A stretch of 64,000 bases of DNA. Source: Chloroflexota bacterium. GTDB taxonomy: Bacteria; Chloroflexota; Anaerolineae; Anaerolineales; Villigracilaceae. The stretch covers positions 21,156 to 85,155 of the forward strand of contig QMIW01000003.1 of NCBI GenBank assembly GCA_024434165.1, given 5' to 3'. A model generated the notes under the pieces. It did not search any database, had not been told where the DNA came from, and saw only the letters and a program-made list of their open reading frames with translations. Of this stretch, positions 26,289 to 35,323 are shown piece after piece (within the stretch, counting starts at the first letter, position 1; every line of letters starts with the position of its first letter). Made by a program: the position numbers and the translations under genes.

Positions 26289-27488
26289 TCATTGCCCCGG
26301 CCACCCGATCTGGCCCTGTCCTTCACGCACGGCCCAGTAGATGATCCCGCCCCAGTTCCACGAGCGTTGATATTGCGGATTGTTCACGCTGCCCGCTTCA
26401 TCCATGCGCCGCAGGGTTAAGTTGTTATCCCAATAGGCGTCGGGCGTGCCATCGTTATTCACGTCTGCCATTAATGCCGCAGGCAGGTTCGCCACGGCAG
26501 ACGGCGGGATCTCGCCGCCGCTGGAATGCCGTTTCCATTCATAGCCAACGACTTCCTTGTGACCTGTTCCACCTCCACAGTTGTACTTGCCGTTGCCATT
26601 CGGGCCGGCAACGCAACCCTCGACCGCCTCATACTCGTAATAGCGCAATTCCCAAAACAGTTTGTAGGGCGCGCGGCCGTTACCAACAAACAGAGGCATG
26701 TCACCTGGTAATTCCTCGAGACCGCCGATGCTTCCAGCCAGGGGACCGGCGCCCACTGCGGGATGCGACGGCACTTCCCATTGAATGGATTGGCTGGCGC
26801 CGTTGGGCAACACCAAATCTCCGATGTGGGGCAAGGTTACGAACATCGGACCGGCTGGTCGCAGTGTGAGGATCAAACGCAAATCCTGCCAGTCGCCTAC
26901 TTGCGGATTGTTCGGCGAGCCACCGCCATTGGAGATGTAAGCGACGCTTCCTGAGCCGTTGGACTCTGGCAGTCCCCCGTTTCGGACCGCTGTCGGCCAG
27001 CGAACCAGAGTCGCGGGATACGGACGCACGTCGAGATAGATTTCAGGAAAGGTGACGCGCGCGCTGACATTCCAGCCGCTGTTGGTGCATGTGATTCCGC
27101 CAGAGTTCACAGAGAACGTAGTGCAGGGATGCTGAGGAGGCGAGGTATCTGGCACATCGCAACTGATGGTGCCGATCTGTTCGGAGATGCCAATGACCTC
27201 GCCCGTGCAATTGTCCACCCGGATGGGGTGAACTTTGCACGTGCTGGTGCTGGCGTCATACTCAAGCACTCTGAATGCCATGTGATTGCCAGGCGTGCAG
27301 GCGCCTCCATTGCCATTATTGTTTCCTCCACCATCATCCCCCCCGCCTCCATCGTTCCCGCCTCCGGTGGTGCAGATGATGCTGCCGTCCGGCTGGAAGG
27401 AACACGAAGGAGCGGACTGCGCCCGAACCGAGGAAGGCTGGACGGATAACAGCGCGATCAAAAGAAGGAACAAAGTGATGCGCTTCAT
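26289..27488 (-). CDS. Secreted Gly/Asn-linker protein of the pilus operon
   Basis: 399 aa: signal peptide (cleavage after SVRAQ, about residue 24), a low-complexity Gly/Asn/Asp linker (about 43-62), several Cys pairs and a C-terminal calcium-loop-like DVNNDGTPDAYWD. Starts with ATGA overlap to the upstream membrane protein gene. It closes the Flp/TadE operon and converges on the polymerase gene. Likely exported to the cell surface, perhaps a pilus-tip or adhesion component; no family recognised. Confidence 0.6.
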   Translation of the reverse strand: MKRITLFLLLIALLSVQPSSVRAQSAPSCSFQPDGSIICTTGGGNDGGGGDDGGGNNNGNGGACTPGNHMAFRVLEYDASTSTCKVHPIRVDNCTGEVIGISEQIGTISCDVPDTSPPQHPCTTFSVNSGGITCTNSGWNVSARVTFPEIYLDVRPYPATLVRWPTAVRNGGLPESNGSGSVAYISNGGGSPNNPQVGDWQDLRLILTLRPAGPMFVTLPHIGDLVLPNGASQSIQWEVPSHPAVGAGPLAGSIGGLEELPGDMPLFVGNGRAPYKLFWELRYYEYEAVEGCVAGPNGNGKYNCGGGTGHKEVVGYEWKRHSSGGEIPPSAVANLPAALMADVNNDGTPDAYWDNNLTLRRMDEAGSVNNPQYQRSWNWGGIIYWAVREGQGQIGWPGQ

Positions 27489-28504
27489 GGCATCCCTCCT
27501 TCCTGTCCAGCGGATAGCGTGTTGAGAATGAATTGCTTTTCGTTCTCATCCGTCAGGCTCTGCCAATTCTCGGGCAGAGGATGCATCGGCAGGCGGTGAA
27601 AGGTCATCAGCCATTTCGCGTCCCAGGGTTGTGAGTCGTACAGGGTTGCTATGGTCAGGCGGTCGCTGGCGTTCGCCCGCGGATCGGTAATCTCCAGTTT
27701 CGGTTCGGTCTGTGTTCCCAGCCAAACCCAGTACCCGTCGGATACATAACCGAACAACAGGAACGAACGCATGGGCGTCGCGGGCGAGGTATAGGTATGA
27801 CCGTTCAGTGAATAAACAATGTGCGTGTTTTCGGCATCCTCCACCACGATGCAGACCACCGGATAATCGCCGCCCCAGATTTCCACGCGATTGCCGGTGA
27901 TGGTGGAGGTTCGGAAACAGCCGCGCAAGGCGTAGGTCACGGCGGGTTCGCCGTGGTTATTCAACCGCCATTCCGTGAAGTCGGGATTCGGCGGGATGAA
28001 ACTGACCGGCACGTCCACGAGTTCATCCGCATCATTGGGAATGGTGACCGCCTCCAACTGTCTCATCGGCATTTCGGTGAAGCCGAGCTGTTGGGTGGCA
28101 TCCGCGCGGCTGTACCCTTCGCGGACTGCCAGCGTCCAGGCAATCGTTCGTTCCAGTCCCTGATACACACAGGCGGGCTGGATAACCTGGTGATTCTCGC
28201 TGATCAAGGTTGGCGTGAGAGACCACTCTGCTGGATCGGTGGGACAGCCGGATGACACATTTCCCTGCGGTTGTGAATCTGTCGGTTCATCCGTTTCAAT
28301 GACTGGCGTGGTTATCGAAACAGAGACCGGAGTTGCCTGCACCTTACTCATCAACAAATACCGGTTAAGACCTGCCATGCCTCCTGCCGTGAGCAGCAAG
28401 AGCAGAATCAGCCCGGTGATGACCGTGTAGATGCGAGGCTGCCTCTTCCCGGCAAGGTCCTGGTACGTCAATCCATCCAGGATCGTTTTCCAAAGTGAAT
28501 TCAT
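27485..28504 (-). CDS. Single-pass membrane protein with large extracytoplasmic domain
   Basis: 339 aa from ATG 28504 (MNSLWKT), which has an AGGAG ribosome binding site; the longer frame upstream is shadow. One TM helix near residues 27-45, then an extracellular domain with four cysteines (SSGCP, PACVY, RGCFR, VVCIV) likely forming disulphides. No family recognised. Sits between pseudopilin genes and the secreted protein, so probably part of the surface pilus or transfer apparatus. Confidence 0.6.
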   Translation of the reverse strand: MNSLWKTILDGLTYQDLAGKRQPRIYTVITGLILLLLLTAGGMAGLNRYLLMSKVQATPVSVSITTPVIETDEPTDSQPQGNVSSGCPTDPAEWSLTPTLISENHQVIQPACVYQGLERTIAWTLAVREGYSRADATQQLGFTEMPMRQLEAVTIPNDADELVDVPVSFIPPNPDFTEWRLNNHGEPAVTYALRGCFRTSTITGNRVEIWGGDYPVVCIVVEDAENTHIVYSLNGHTYTSPATPMRSFLLFGYVSDGYWVWLGTQTEPKLEITDPRANASDRLTIATLYDSQPWDAKWLMTFHRLPMHPLPENWQSLTDENEKQFILNTLSAGQEGGMP

Positions 28505-28518
28505 TCTTCTCCTAAAAA

Positions 28519-28941
28519 TCATTGATCGCCGCGCGTGACGCCGTGCGCCAGATACCCAATGGCGCGCACGGTCACCCAGCGGGTTGGCAGTAAATACCCT
28601 GCAGAACGGACCCGCGCAGTGACAAAGCAGGCGGGCCGTCCCTGGTGTCTTCCGCAAGAGACTGAGTTGAGTTGTGCGTAACCCGGTCGTTGGGCATTGA
28701 AGTAGGTGGCGGCGATGCCATTACCGGCGGTCGTGGCTGTGATCGTGCCATCCGGCAATACGGTGATCTCTTGAGCGCCGGCATGGGCGGCGAGGTCGGC
28801 AACAGCCACGGTCTCCATCACGCGCGCGTTCGTCAGCATGTAGTCCAGGATGCCCAGCAAAAAGAGGGACATGATGGGCATCAGGATGGCAAACAGCAAA
28901 ATGGACTGGCCTCGTTCACTTCGTTTCAGTCTCATCGCCAC
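28519..28941 (-). CDS. TadG/TadE-like pseudopilin
   Basis: 140 aa. Prepilin-type leader KRSERG followed by QSILLFAILMPIMSLFLLGIL, a TadG/TadE N-terminal hydrophobic helix, then a small extracellular domain with CGRHQGRPAC. Cleavage after Gly by the A24 peptidases is expected. It overlaps the preceding pseudopilin gene by 10 bp. Confidence 0.7.
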   Translation of the reverse strand: MAMRLKRSERGQSILLFAILMPIMSLFLLGILDYMLTNARVMETVAVADLAAHAGAQEITVLPDGTITATTAGNGIAATYFNAQRPGYAQLNSVSCGRHQGRPACFVTARVRSAGYLLPTRWVTVRAIGYLAHGVTRGDQ

Positions 28942-29360
28942 CTAGCCTTCCACGTCTCGGAACGCGAGATGAACCACTCGCTGTTCCATCCGCCTTGACT
29001 CAATCCAAGCAGTCCATCAAACAGGGTCGGCACTTGAAAGGAAACCAGGCAGCGGCCCGGCAAACCCGGACCGCTCGGGGGTGTGACTTGCACCCGGTAT
29101 TGCACGCCCGCCGTGGCGGACCAGTCTGCATTCAAGGTCTTCCAGGCGACATTCACCGCGTTGCGTTGTGCGCGTGATGGATCAGGGGACTGCGAGAGGA
29201 ATTGCGAACAGGCATACGCCGCGGCGGTCGCGGCAGTGCGGGCGCGATGAGTCGGAATCCAGGCGAGCAGACCGAAAGCCATCAGGACAGCCAGCATTGC
29301 AAACAACGCGGTTTCTGCCAGCGCCTGGCCGCGTTCACCATTTCGATGACGAACCCTCAT
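28932..29360 (-). CDS. TadE-like pseudopilin
   Basis: 142 aa from ATG 29360 (MRVRHRNG); the longer frame is not supported. Leader NGERG, then QALAETALFAMLAVLMAFGLL, the TadE motif with the conserved Glu at +5. A soluble extracellular domain with two Cys follows. ATGA overlap with the upstream TadE gene. Confidence 0.7.
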   Translation of the reverse strand: MRVRHRNGERGQALAETALFAMLAVLMAFGLLAWIPTHRARTAATAAAYACSQFLSQSPDPSRAQRNAVNVAWKTLNADWSATAGVQYRVQVTPPSGPGLPGRCLVSFQVPTLFDGLLGLSQGGWNSEWFISRSETWKARWR

Positions 29361-29749
29361 TCGATGCCTCCAGCGGGGGGTGGTCCGGGATAGAACCGCC
29401 ATAAGCGAAAATGGGTCGCGGCGCGTTGGGCTTCGATCAGGCGGATGCCAAAGATCCAAGCGCGTGAGTCTTCCACGCTGATTAGCGAGCGCACCTGGCG
29501 CGGACCGTTCTGACCGGCGTGGATGTGATTCGCGAGGTCAGGCCACAATACGTTATCCCTGGCATGTTCCGTCGCCGGCGTGTTGTACGAACCGGAAGCG
29601 ACGCCCGTGATAAACACACCCCAATCCGTAGAGGCGGAACGAAAGGCGTAGAACGCCGCAAAGGTCATGCCGAACAGGAGCAGGATCAGGATCGGCATGA
29701 CCAGCGCAAACTCTGCCATCGCTTGCCCCTTTTCCTTCCCGCGAACCAT
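29357..29749 (-). CDS. TadE-like pseudopilin
   Basis: 130 aa. Leader KEKG, then QAMAEFALVMPILILLLFGM with the conserved Glu+5 of TadE. The start codon immediately follows the flp stop. Minor pilin of a Tad/Flp-type pilus. Confidence 0.75.
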   Translation of the reverse strand: MVRGKEKGQAMAEFALVMPILILLLFGMTFAAFYAFRSASTDWGVFITGVASGSYNTPATEHARDNVLWPDLANHIHAGQNGPRQVRSLISVEDSRAWIFGIRLIEAQRAATHFRLWRFYPGPPPAGGIE

Positions 29750-29929
29750 TTATCCGCCTCGCGCCATGCGCAGGGCTTCGATGCCGGCTTCGAAGGCGGC
29801 GATCAGTTCATTGCGGTAGCGGGCGATCACGGCAATCGCGACCACCCCGACCGCGCCCAGGATCAGGGCGTATTCGGCGAAGTCCTGACCATCCTCTTCG
29901 CGAAGGAAGCGTTGCAACAACTTGAACAT
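29750..29929 (-). CDS. Flp/Fap-type pilin subunit
   Basis: 59 aa, found by reading the minus strand between the TadE gene and the terminator: MFKLLQRFLREEDG, then QDFAEYALILGAVGVVAIAV and a short amphipathic tail. The Gly-Gln cleavage site with Glu at +5 and Tyr at +6 (FAEYAL) is the hallmark of Flp pilins. AGGAG ribosome binding site upstream. First gene of the pilus operon, just 21 bp after a strong terminator stem. Confidence 0.85.
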   Translation of the reverse strand: MFKLLQRFLREEDGQDFAEYALILGAVGVVAIAVIARYRNELIAAFEAGIEALRMARGG

Positions 29930-29954
29930 GGGAATCTCCTTTTGAAAATAAAAA

Positions 29955-29981
29955 TCGGCTGGCAGTCAACCTGCCAGCCGA
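29955..29981 (-). terminator. Rho-independent terminator between yifB and flp
   Basis: 11-bp perfect stem TCGGCTGGCAG/CTGCCAGCCGA with a 5-base loop; on the minus strand it is followed by TTTTTATTTT. It ends the yifB transcript. Because flp begins only 25 bp further on, flp needs its own promoter inside or beyond the hairpin, or depends on read-through. Confidence 0.85.
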
Positions 29982-30049
29982 GATAATAAAGATTCATGTC
30001 AAGGGGATGTCGCTTCGTGTCGCTTGTACCCGCCCCAAGATCAAATAAT

Positions 30050-31600
30050 TTATCCTGAAATCAAAATCCTAGGGCGATATTGCAGGGCCTCCGCCAGATG
30101 CGACGGCTGGATGTTCTCACTCCCCGCCAGATCCGCAATCGTGCGCGCCAGTTTCAATACACGGTGATAGGCGCGCGCGGATAGATTCATCTGAGTCATA
30201 GCCGAACGCATCAGTCTTTCGCTTGTTTCATCCAATTTGCAGAATTTACGAATTTCTGTAATGCGCATGTCGGCATTACAGGTAATGGAATACGCCGTTG
30301 AGTTGCCTGAATGATCGAGACCGGCAAAACGTTCCCGCTGACGTTGTCGCGCAGTTTCCACTCTTTGGCGAATGACCGCCGACGGTTCACCAAGCCGGTC
30401 GCTGGAAAGTTTCTCGTAATCCACGCGGGGCACTTCGATGTGAATATCAATCCGATCAAGCAGGGGACCCGAAAGCCGCTTCTGATACTTTGTCACCACG
30501 GAGGGCGCGCAGGTGCAGGGTTTCACAGGATCGCCATACCAGCCGCAAGGGCATGGGTTGGTCGCGCTAATCAGTTGAAAGTTGGCATTGAAGGTGAGCG
30601 AGCCCTGCGCGCGGCTGATAGTGACCACCTTGTCCTCCATCGGCTGGCGCATGACTTCCAGAACGCGGGTGCCGAATTCGAGAAATTCATCAAGAAACAG
30701 AACGCCGCGGTGCGCCAGGGAAATCTCACCGGGCTGGGGGATGTTCCCGCCCCCCACCAAGCCCGCGTGACTGATCGTGTGGTGCGGGGCGCGGAACGGG
30801 CGGTGACGGATCAGCGGCGTGCCAGGCGGTAGTTGATCTGCAATAGAGTAAATTCTGGTGACCTCCAATGATTCTTCCAGTGTCATTTCCGGCAGGATGC
30901 CGGGCATGGCGCGTGCCAATAAGGTCTTCCCAGATCCGGGCGAGCCGATAAGAAGACAATTGTGGCCTCCTGCCGCGGCAACTTCCAGGGCGCGCTTGAC
31001 GTGTTCCTGCCCTTTGATTTCCGCAAAGTCCGTAGGAACAAACGCAGGCACCACTTCCTCTCCAGAAGGTACATAGGGTTGGATTGGATGGCGACCGGAT
31101 AAATGCTCAAAGAGGGATGCGAGCGTTTTTACCGGGATGACTTCCAGATCGGGGATCAAAGCTGCCTCCGCCGCGTCCGCCTCCGGGACGACGATCCTTT
31201 TGTACCCCTGTGCTCGCGCGGTGGCAGCCATCGGCAGTATACCCCGTGTGTGACGTACCAGCCCGTCGAGGGAGAGTTCGCCAACCACCAACGTGCTTTC
31301 CACTGCCTGATGAGGAAGATAACCCGAAAGAACAATCACCCCCAGCGCGATGGGCAAATCATACGCGGGACCTTCCTTGCGGACCGAGGCTGGCGCAAGA
31401 TTGACCACCACTCGTTTGCGGGGAAATTCCAGACCGGCGTTGCGAATGGCCGTCTGGACACGCTCGCGGCTTTCCTGCACCGCGGCGTCCGGCAGGCCGA
31501 CGATGGTCATGCCGGGCATGCCGCTGGTGTAATCCACCTCAACCTCGACGATCACGCCGTCGAGTCCGACAACTGCGCATGAAAAAATCCTGGCAAGCAT
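30050..31600 (-). CDS. yifB: YifB/ComM family Mg-chelatase-like AAA+ ATPase, element-borne copy
   Basis: 516 aa, full length. N-terminal ChlI-like/Lon-like domain (MLARIFSCAVVGLDG...), Walker A IGSPGSGKT after GGHNCL, Walker B LFLDEFLEF, a CPCGWYGDPVKPCTC zinc-like motif and the Mg_chelatase_C helical end (LKLARTIADLAG...). YifB/ComM is a hexameric DNA branch-migration helicase in natural transformation and recombination. The truncated copy at 43280-43972 is a diverged homologue, so this gene is not its missing half. Being inside the element, it could restore the function lost by integration. Confidence 0.85.
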   Translation of the reverse strand: MLARIFSCAVVGLDGVIVEVEVDYTSGMPGMTIVGLPDAAVQESRERVQTAIRNAGLEFPRKRVVVNLAPASVRKEGPAYDLPIALGVIVLSGYLPHQAVESTLVVGELSLDGLVRHTRGILPMAATARAQGYKRIVVPEADAAEAALIPDLEVIPVKTLASLFEHLSGRHPIQPYVPSGEEVVPAFVPTDFAEIKGQEHVKRALEVAAAGGHNCLLIGSPGSGKTLLARAMPGILPEMTLEESLEVTRIYSIADQLPPGTPLIRHRPFRAPHHTISHAGLVGGGNIPQPGEISLAHRGVLFLDEFLEFGTRVLEVMRQPMEDKVVTISRAQGSLTFNANFQLISATNPCPCGWYGDPVKPCTCAPSVVTKYQKRLSGPLLDRIDIHIEVPRVDYEKLSSDRLGEPSAVIRQRVETARQRQRERFAGLDHSGNSTAYSITCNADMRITEIRKFCKLDETSERLMRSAMTQMNLSARAYHRVLKLARTIADLAGSENIQPSHLAEALQYRPRILISG

Positions 31601-31858
31601 GGGGATATTTTACATGATGTGGACGGATATAACGCGGGCGTATCAAATCTGGAAGTTTATCAGGTCATGCAGCTGGCTGTATATCGTTCGATCTTATAAA
31701 AACCCTGAATTTAATCACGGGCAAAAAGCCCACCGCCTGATCAGGATCGGAATTCCGGCAGTCTTTCTTTGGTAAAGTCATTATGGCAGATGCCGCTATA
31801 TGGGGATTCCCGCCTTCATTCTCAGGTCTTCCCCTGGCAACGACCATTGCGGGGGGAT
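31601..31858. other. Intergenic region between LCP gene and yifB
   Basis: 258 bp without a credible gene. An AT-rich patch just before the yifB start (TGTAAAAT on the minus strand, about 31607-31614) could be a -10 box, but no matching -35 box is at the right distance. I see no terminator stem after the LCP stop. Confidence 0.3.
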
Positions 31859-33313
31859 TTAATATCCTTCCGGAAGTCTACTGATCCAATCCTCTCCAAG
31901 GCGAATTTCAATGTCCACAGTTGAGGTTGGATCGGTCTGGATAATGATCTGCGAACTTCCTGCTCCGAATAGCTCTGCCAAATATCGCAGGGCATATAAC
32001 TTCGGGGAATAGGTGATCAATACTGTGCGACTGGATGCGCCGGTAGGAATTCCGTATTCCACCACCTGCATACCCTGAGCCGTCAGGAACCTGGCGGTGC
32101 GCTCCTCCAGGCCGGCGCTGTAGGTGTTGTTGATGATCCTGACCTTCGCCTCATCCGCCTGCATCAATGATTGCACATCCCCCTGCGCCAAGGGGCTCAC
32201 CGGACCTCCGGGGACGAAGATCTCATCCCGCAGGATGCGAATCAAATCAGGAACGGGACGCAGGACGCTGGCAGGGATTCCGTTGAGGGTCGTGTCCGCC
32301 GGGATCGCCATGTTGGAATCGATCACACCCTGCTGGATGCTTTCCATCGGAATGTCTTTTACAAGCATCGCCAGTTTCAAAGCGTCTTCAAAGGACATGT
32401 TGGTGTGAATGCCGGACGAAAACTCCGCATAGATCTGCGGAGCCTGCGCGATCAGTTCGGGAAAATAGGCGGGATCGAGCGCCTTATCCCGGATCGCCAG
32501 GATGACCTCCTGTTGGCGTTTGGCGCGCCCGAAATCGCCGCCGCTGCATCCTTTGGACTCATCGCGGCAACGCGCGTATGCCAGTGCGCGCTTGCCTGTG
32601 AGATGGCGATAGTCGCCAGGTTTCAGCACGAAATGATCCTGTCCAGGACCTGCGGGATCGAGCACCATGCGTTCTTCGACGTACACATCAATCCCGCCAA
32701 TCATATTGATAAACGAAACGAACGTCCCAAAATCCACCTGGACATAGTAATGGACCGGAACACCGATGAATTGAGAGACGGTTTCCATCGCCAGCCCCGG
32801 TCCGCCTCCCGGCAGTTTGGCGGACTCCCCGATGGTCCAGGCGGTGTTGATGCGGCTATAGCCGAACCCTGGAATGTTGACCCACATATCGCGCGGGATG
32901 GACAACATGCCGGCTGTTTTCGTAACCGGGTCCACCGTCAACAAGATGATGGTATCCGTGCAAGCCGGGCAGTCTTCGCCGCCCGCGTCGCCGCCCCGCA
33001 ATCCAAAGAAGGCGATGTTGATGCGGCTGCCGCCATCCCATTGCGGAATCTCTATCGCGGGCGCTGAAACTTCAGGGAGCATCGGTTCGGCCGGCAGATT
33101 GACATTGTAAGGATCAGGCAAGCCGGATGGATTGGAAGGCTCTGCGGAACAGTAAGAGGGGGGAATGCCGGGGAGCGCGGTCAGCTGCCAGCAGGCTGTC
33201 AGGCGGCGCACAAAGAAAAAAGTCGCTATGGCTGCAATCAAGGCGAAGGACCAATACACGATGGCTCGCCAGGAGGGATGATAGAAGGCAGGCTCTTTGA
33301 ATGATTGTGACAT
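31859..33313 (-). CDS. LytR-CpsA-Psr (LCP) family protein
   Basis: 484 aa with one N-terminal TM (about 15-38) and an extracytoplasmic LCP domain: INIAFFGLR, DTIILLTVDP, SIPRDMWVNIPG, SRINTAW and RCRDESKGCSGGDFGRAKRQQ, which carry the conserved Asp/Arg residues that bind polyprenyl pyrophosphate. A LytR_C domain follows (KVRIINNTYSAGLEERTARFL). LCP enzymes attach glycopolymers to the wall. Here it sits 3 bp after TadC in the element, which suggests anchoring of pilus or surface polymers during transfer. Enzyme class is sure; role in the element is inferred. Confidence 0.85.
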   Translation of the reverse strand: MSQSFKEPAFYHPSWRAIVYWSFALIAAIATFFFVRRLTACWQLTALPGIPPSYCSAEPSNPSGLPDPYNVNLPAEPMLPEVSAPAIEIPQWDGGSRINIAFFGLRGGDAGGEDCPACTDTIILLTVDPVTKTAGMLSIPRDMWVNIPGFGYSRINTAWTIGESAKLPGGGPGLAMETVSQFIGVPVHYYVQVDFGTFVSFINMIGGIDVYVEERMVLDPAGPGQDHFVLKPGDYRHLTGKRALAYARCRDESKGCSGGDFGRAKRQQEVILAIRDKALDPAYFPELIAQAPQIYAEFSSGIHTNMSFEDALKLAMLVKDIPMESIQQGVIDSNMAIPADTTLNGIPASVLRPVPDLIRILRDEIFVPGGPVSPLAQGDVQSLMQADEAKVRIINNTYSAGLEERTARFLTAQGMQVVEYGIPTGASSRTVLITYSPKLYALRYLAELFGAGSSQIIIQTDPTSTVDIEIRLGEDWISRLPEGY

Positions 33314-33316
33314 GGG

Positions 33317-34198
33317 CTACAACAACCCTGCCCCCATGAATGGTGCAAGGATCGCCAGCACCAATCCCAGCACCGCCATCACGCCAAATAGGCCTGCGCG
33401 CTGGCGAACGAGGGCTGCGCGGGCTTCGGTCGCTTCCACTACCGAGCGATGGACGGACTCCTGCAAGCCCTGCACGCTGGATAACACCGGACGGTTGTTG
33501 GCAAAGAAGTCGTAGATGTCCCGGAGGAAAAGATTTGCTTCCACATCCGCAGGGTCGGGAAGATGCGCGCGCGTGACCTCGATTGCTTTCGTAAAATCCT
33601 CCACTTCCATGCGCGCCACCAATAAGCCCAGCAGATTGCAGAACGGCCCACCCACTGTCGACGCGCGCCGCAATGCTTCCTGCACGCCGACACCCGAAGA
33701 TAGCAATGAACTCAATACAGATAGTCCGATCAGCATGTTGTTCCGCAACCCCTCTGCGCGCTTCTTTGCCAGAGTCTTCAGGCGCACGTAAGGCCGGCGC
33801 AATCCGAGGAAGATAAAGATCAAGGCAATCACTGGTGCAGCCACGATGATGCTCATGGCGGCCAGCGCGCCGGCGAGCAACCCTCCTACCGTCAGGAAAA
33901 TAGAAAAGTCGCGGATTGCAACCGCGTAGAACTCGCCAGGCGTGTCATAAGGATAGCCGGCGCGCCGCAGGAGGCTGATCACATCCGCTGTGTTCTTCGC
34001 CTGGCTCGGATCGAAACGCCCGGGTAAAATCGCAACCAATAGCGCCTCCCAGGTTGAACGTCGTTTCGCTGAATTGAGTGTATGGGTATTCATCAGGCGG
34101 TTACTGCCGAAAGTACCGAATGCAGCTTGGAACACAGACAGCACTTCAAAAGCCAGCACGCTCAAACTAAGCGCTCCAAGAAATGCAAAGAAAGTCAT
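33317..34198 (-). CDS. TadC-like type II secretion F domain protein
   Basis: 293 aa. N-terminal TM, a TM pair near residues 98-145 and one C-terminal TM, with a T2SSF helical domain (LRNNMLIGLSVLSSLLSSGVGVQEAL). Partner of the TadB-like protein at 9528-10460, but encoded in a different transcription unit. Overlaps the DUF192 gene by 4 bp and is followed by the LCP gene after 3 bp. Confidence 0.7.
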   Translation of the reverse strand: MTFFAFLGALSLSVLAFEVLSVFQAAFGTFGSNRLMNTHTLNSAKRRSTWEALLVAILPGRFDPSQAKNTADVISLLRRAGYPYDTPGEFYAVAIRDFSIFLTVGGLLAGALAAMSIIVAAPVIALIFIFLGLRRPYVRLKTLAKKRAEGLRNNMLIGLSVLSSLLSSGVGVQEALRRASTVGGPFCNLLGLLVARMEVEDFTKAIEVTRAHLPDPADVEANLFLRDIYDFFANNRPVLSSVQGLQESVHRSVVEATEARAALVRQRAGLFGVMAVLGLVLAILAPFMGAGLL

Positions 34199-35322
34199 GA
34201 AGTTTCTCCTTCGGGAATGTCAAGCCGGAAGTTTAGTACTTTCTGCAAAGGGGCTTCGCCCGGCTGTCGCCCGCGAAACTTCTTGCTGAATAGCGCGCGG
34301 CGCAAGGCATCCATGTGTTGCTCATTGCGTGCAACGCCGTGCGGCGGGCGCGGCTCGGCGTCTTTCAAAGCGCCGCTGCCTGATTCCCAAGTTTCCCCGC
34401 CAAATTCGCGCGGCCAGAGCGGGAAGGCATATTGGTCCCATTCGGGCAGGCGGTTGTTTTTCACCGCCCGGTGCCACTGCCAAAGGGCTTCGAACCGCGG
34501 ACCCCACAGTCCCCACGCCAGGTTAATCTGTATGGCTTCGTTGCGTAATAGACCGAGCGTTTCTGTGCAATGATGGCAGATCGGAACGGCATTCTCCGGC
34601 CTCTGGTAACGCCAGGCAATTTCAACAGGGGCGTCCGGGGCTGGATTCAGGATCGGGCGCCACGAACCGGGCTTGCCGCAGCGCATACAGTGATTCGGGA
34701 ATTCGTGCCGCCAGGGAACGCCGGCGACCGAGGCGGCCACCAATTCGTCGAGATAAGGCTCCTCCGCTTGCAGGACGGAATAGGAAAGTTTCACCGCCCC
34801 CAGAGGCAGGTTCCAGGCGCGTGAGAAATCCAGCAGAAAGCCGGCCGAACTCACGATCTGCCCGCGCTCCCACGCCTCGAACTTTTTTCTTTGGACCTCA
34901 GGTTGGACCCCGCTCGGATGCGCCTCACGGATGCGGCGGATGTCGGCCACGGCTTCCGCCAGCAAAGCGAATAACAAACTGTCAATTCGTGAGCCGGCAT
35001 CCATCGCTCCCAGTTGAGGCAGATTGGGAGCGACGGAAAGAATGGTATTCACATAGGGCCGGTAATCCACTTTCGGCCCGGTTTCGATCACATAACGACA
35101 GGCGGGCAATTTGAGGAACCTCCATTTGGAAATGACTTCGTCGAACAGCACTCGTCCCTCTGCGCTCAGAGCAACGATCCGCATCGGCGGGCAGAAGAAG
35201 GTGTGAAAGGTGCGCGCTTCGTCCGTGGGGTAGATGAAAGCCAGGACGTCGCGGGTCAGGTTTTGCATGAACATCGCGCCGAAGGCGCGTTGATCCGAGG
35301 TAACCATGAATTGAAGTTGCAT
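34195..35322 (-). CDS. DUF192 protein with C-terminal zinc-finger part
   Basis: 375 aa. Residues 1-85 match DUF192 (COG1430): AFGAMFMQNL, HTFFCPPMRIVALSAEG, ACRYVIETGP. The middle is helical. A likely zinc site is formed by HCMRCGKPG and CHHC (about 210 and 255), followed by a Trp-rich segment. Function of DUF192 is unknown. Translation is coupled to TadC. The fused zinc part is unusual for the family, which is normally ~150 aa. Confidence 0.6.
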   Translation of the reverse strand: MQLQFMVTSDQRAFGAMFMQNLTRDVLAFIYPTDEARTFHTFFCPPMRIVALSAEGRVLFDEVISKWRFLKLPACRYVIETGPKVDYRPYVNTILSVAPNLPQLGAMDAGSRIDSLLFALLAEAVADIRRIREAHPSGVQPEVQRKKFEAWERGQIVSSAGFLLDFSRAWNLPLGAVKLSYSVLQAEEPYLDELVAASVAGVPWRHEFPNHCMRCGKPGSWRPILNPAPDAPVEIAWRYQRPENAVPICHHCTETLGLLRNEAIQINLAWGLWGPRFEALWQWHRAVKNNRLPEWDQYAFPLWPREFGGETWESGSGALKDAEPRPPHGVARNEQHMDALRRALFSKKFRGRQPGEAPLQKVLNFRLDIPEGETS

Positions 35323-35323
35323 T

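Noticed and set aside
30050..31600. Element-borne yifB taken as the missing half of the split chromosomal gene
   Set aside because: It has its own full N-terminal domain, diverged from the split copy, so it is a separate complete gene.
32171..33067. 298-aa plus-strand frame opposite the LCP gene
   Set aside because: Antisense to a gene with conserved LCP motifs.
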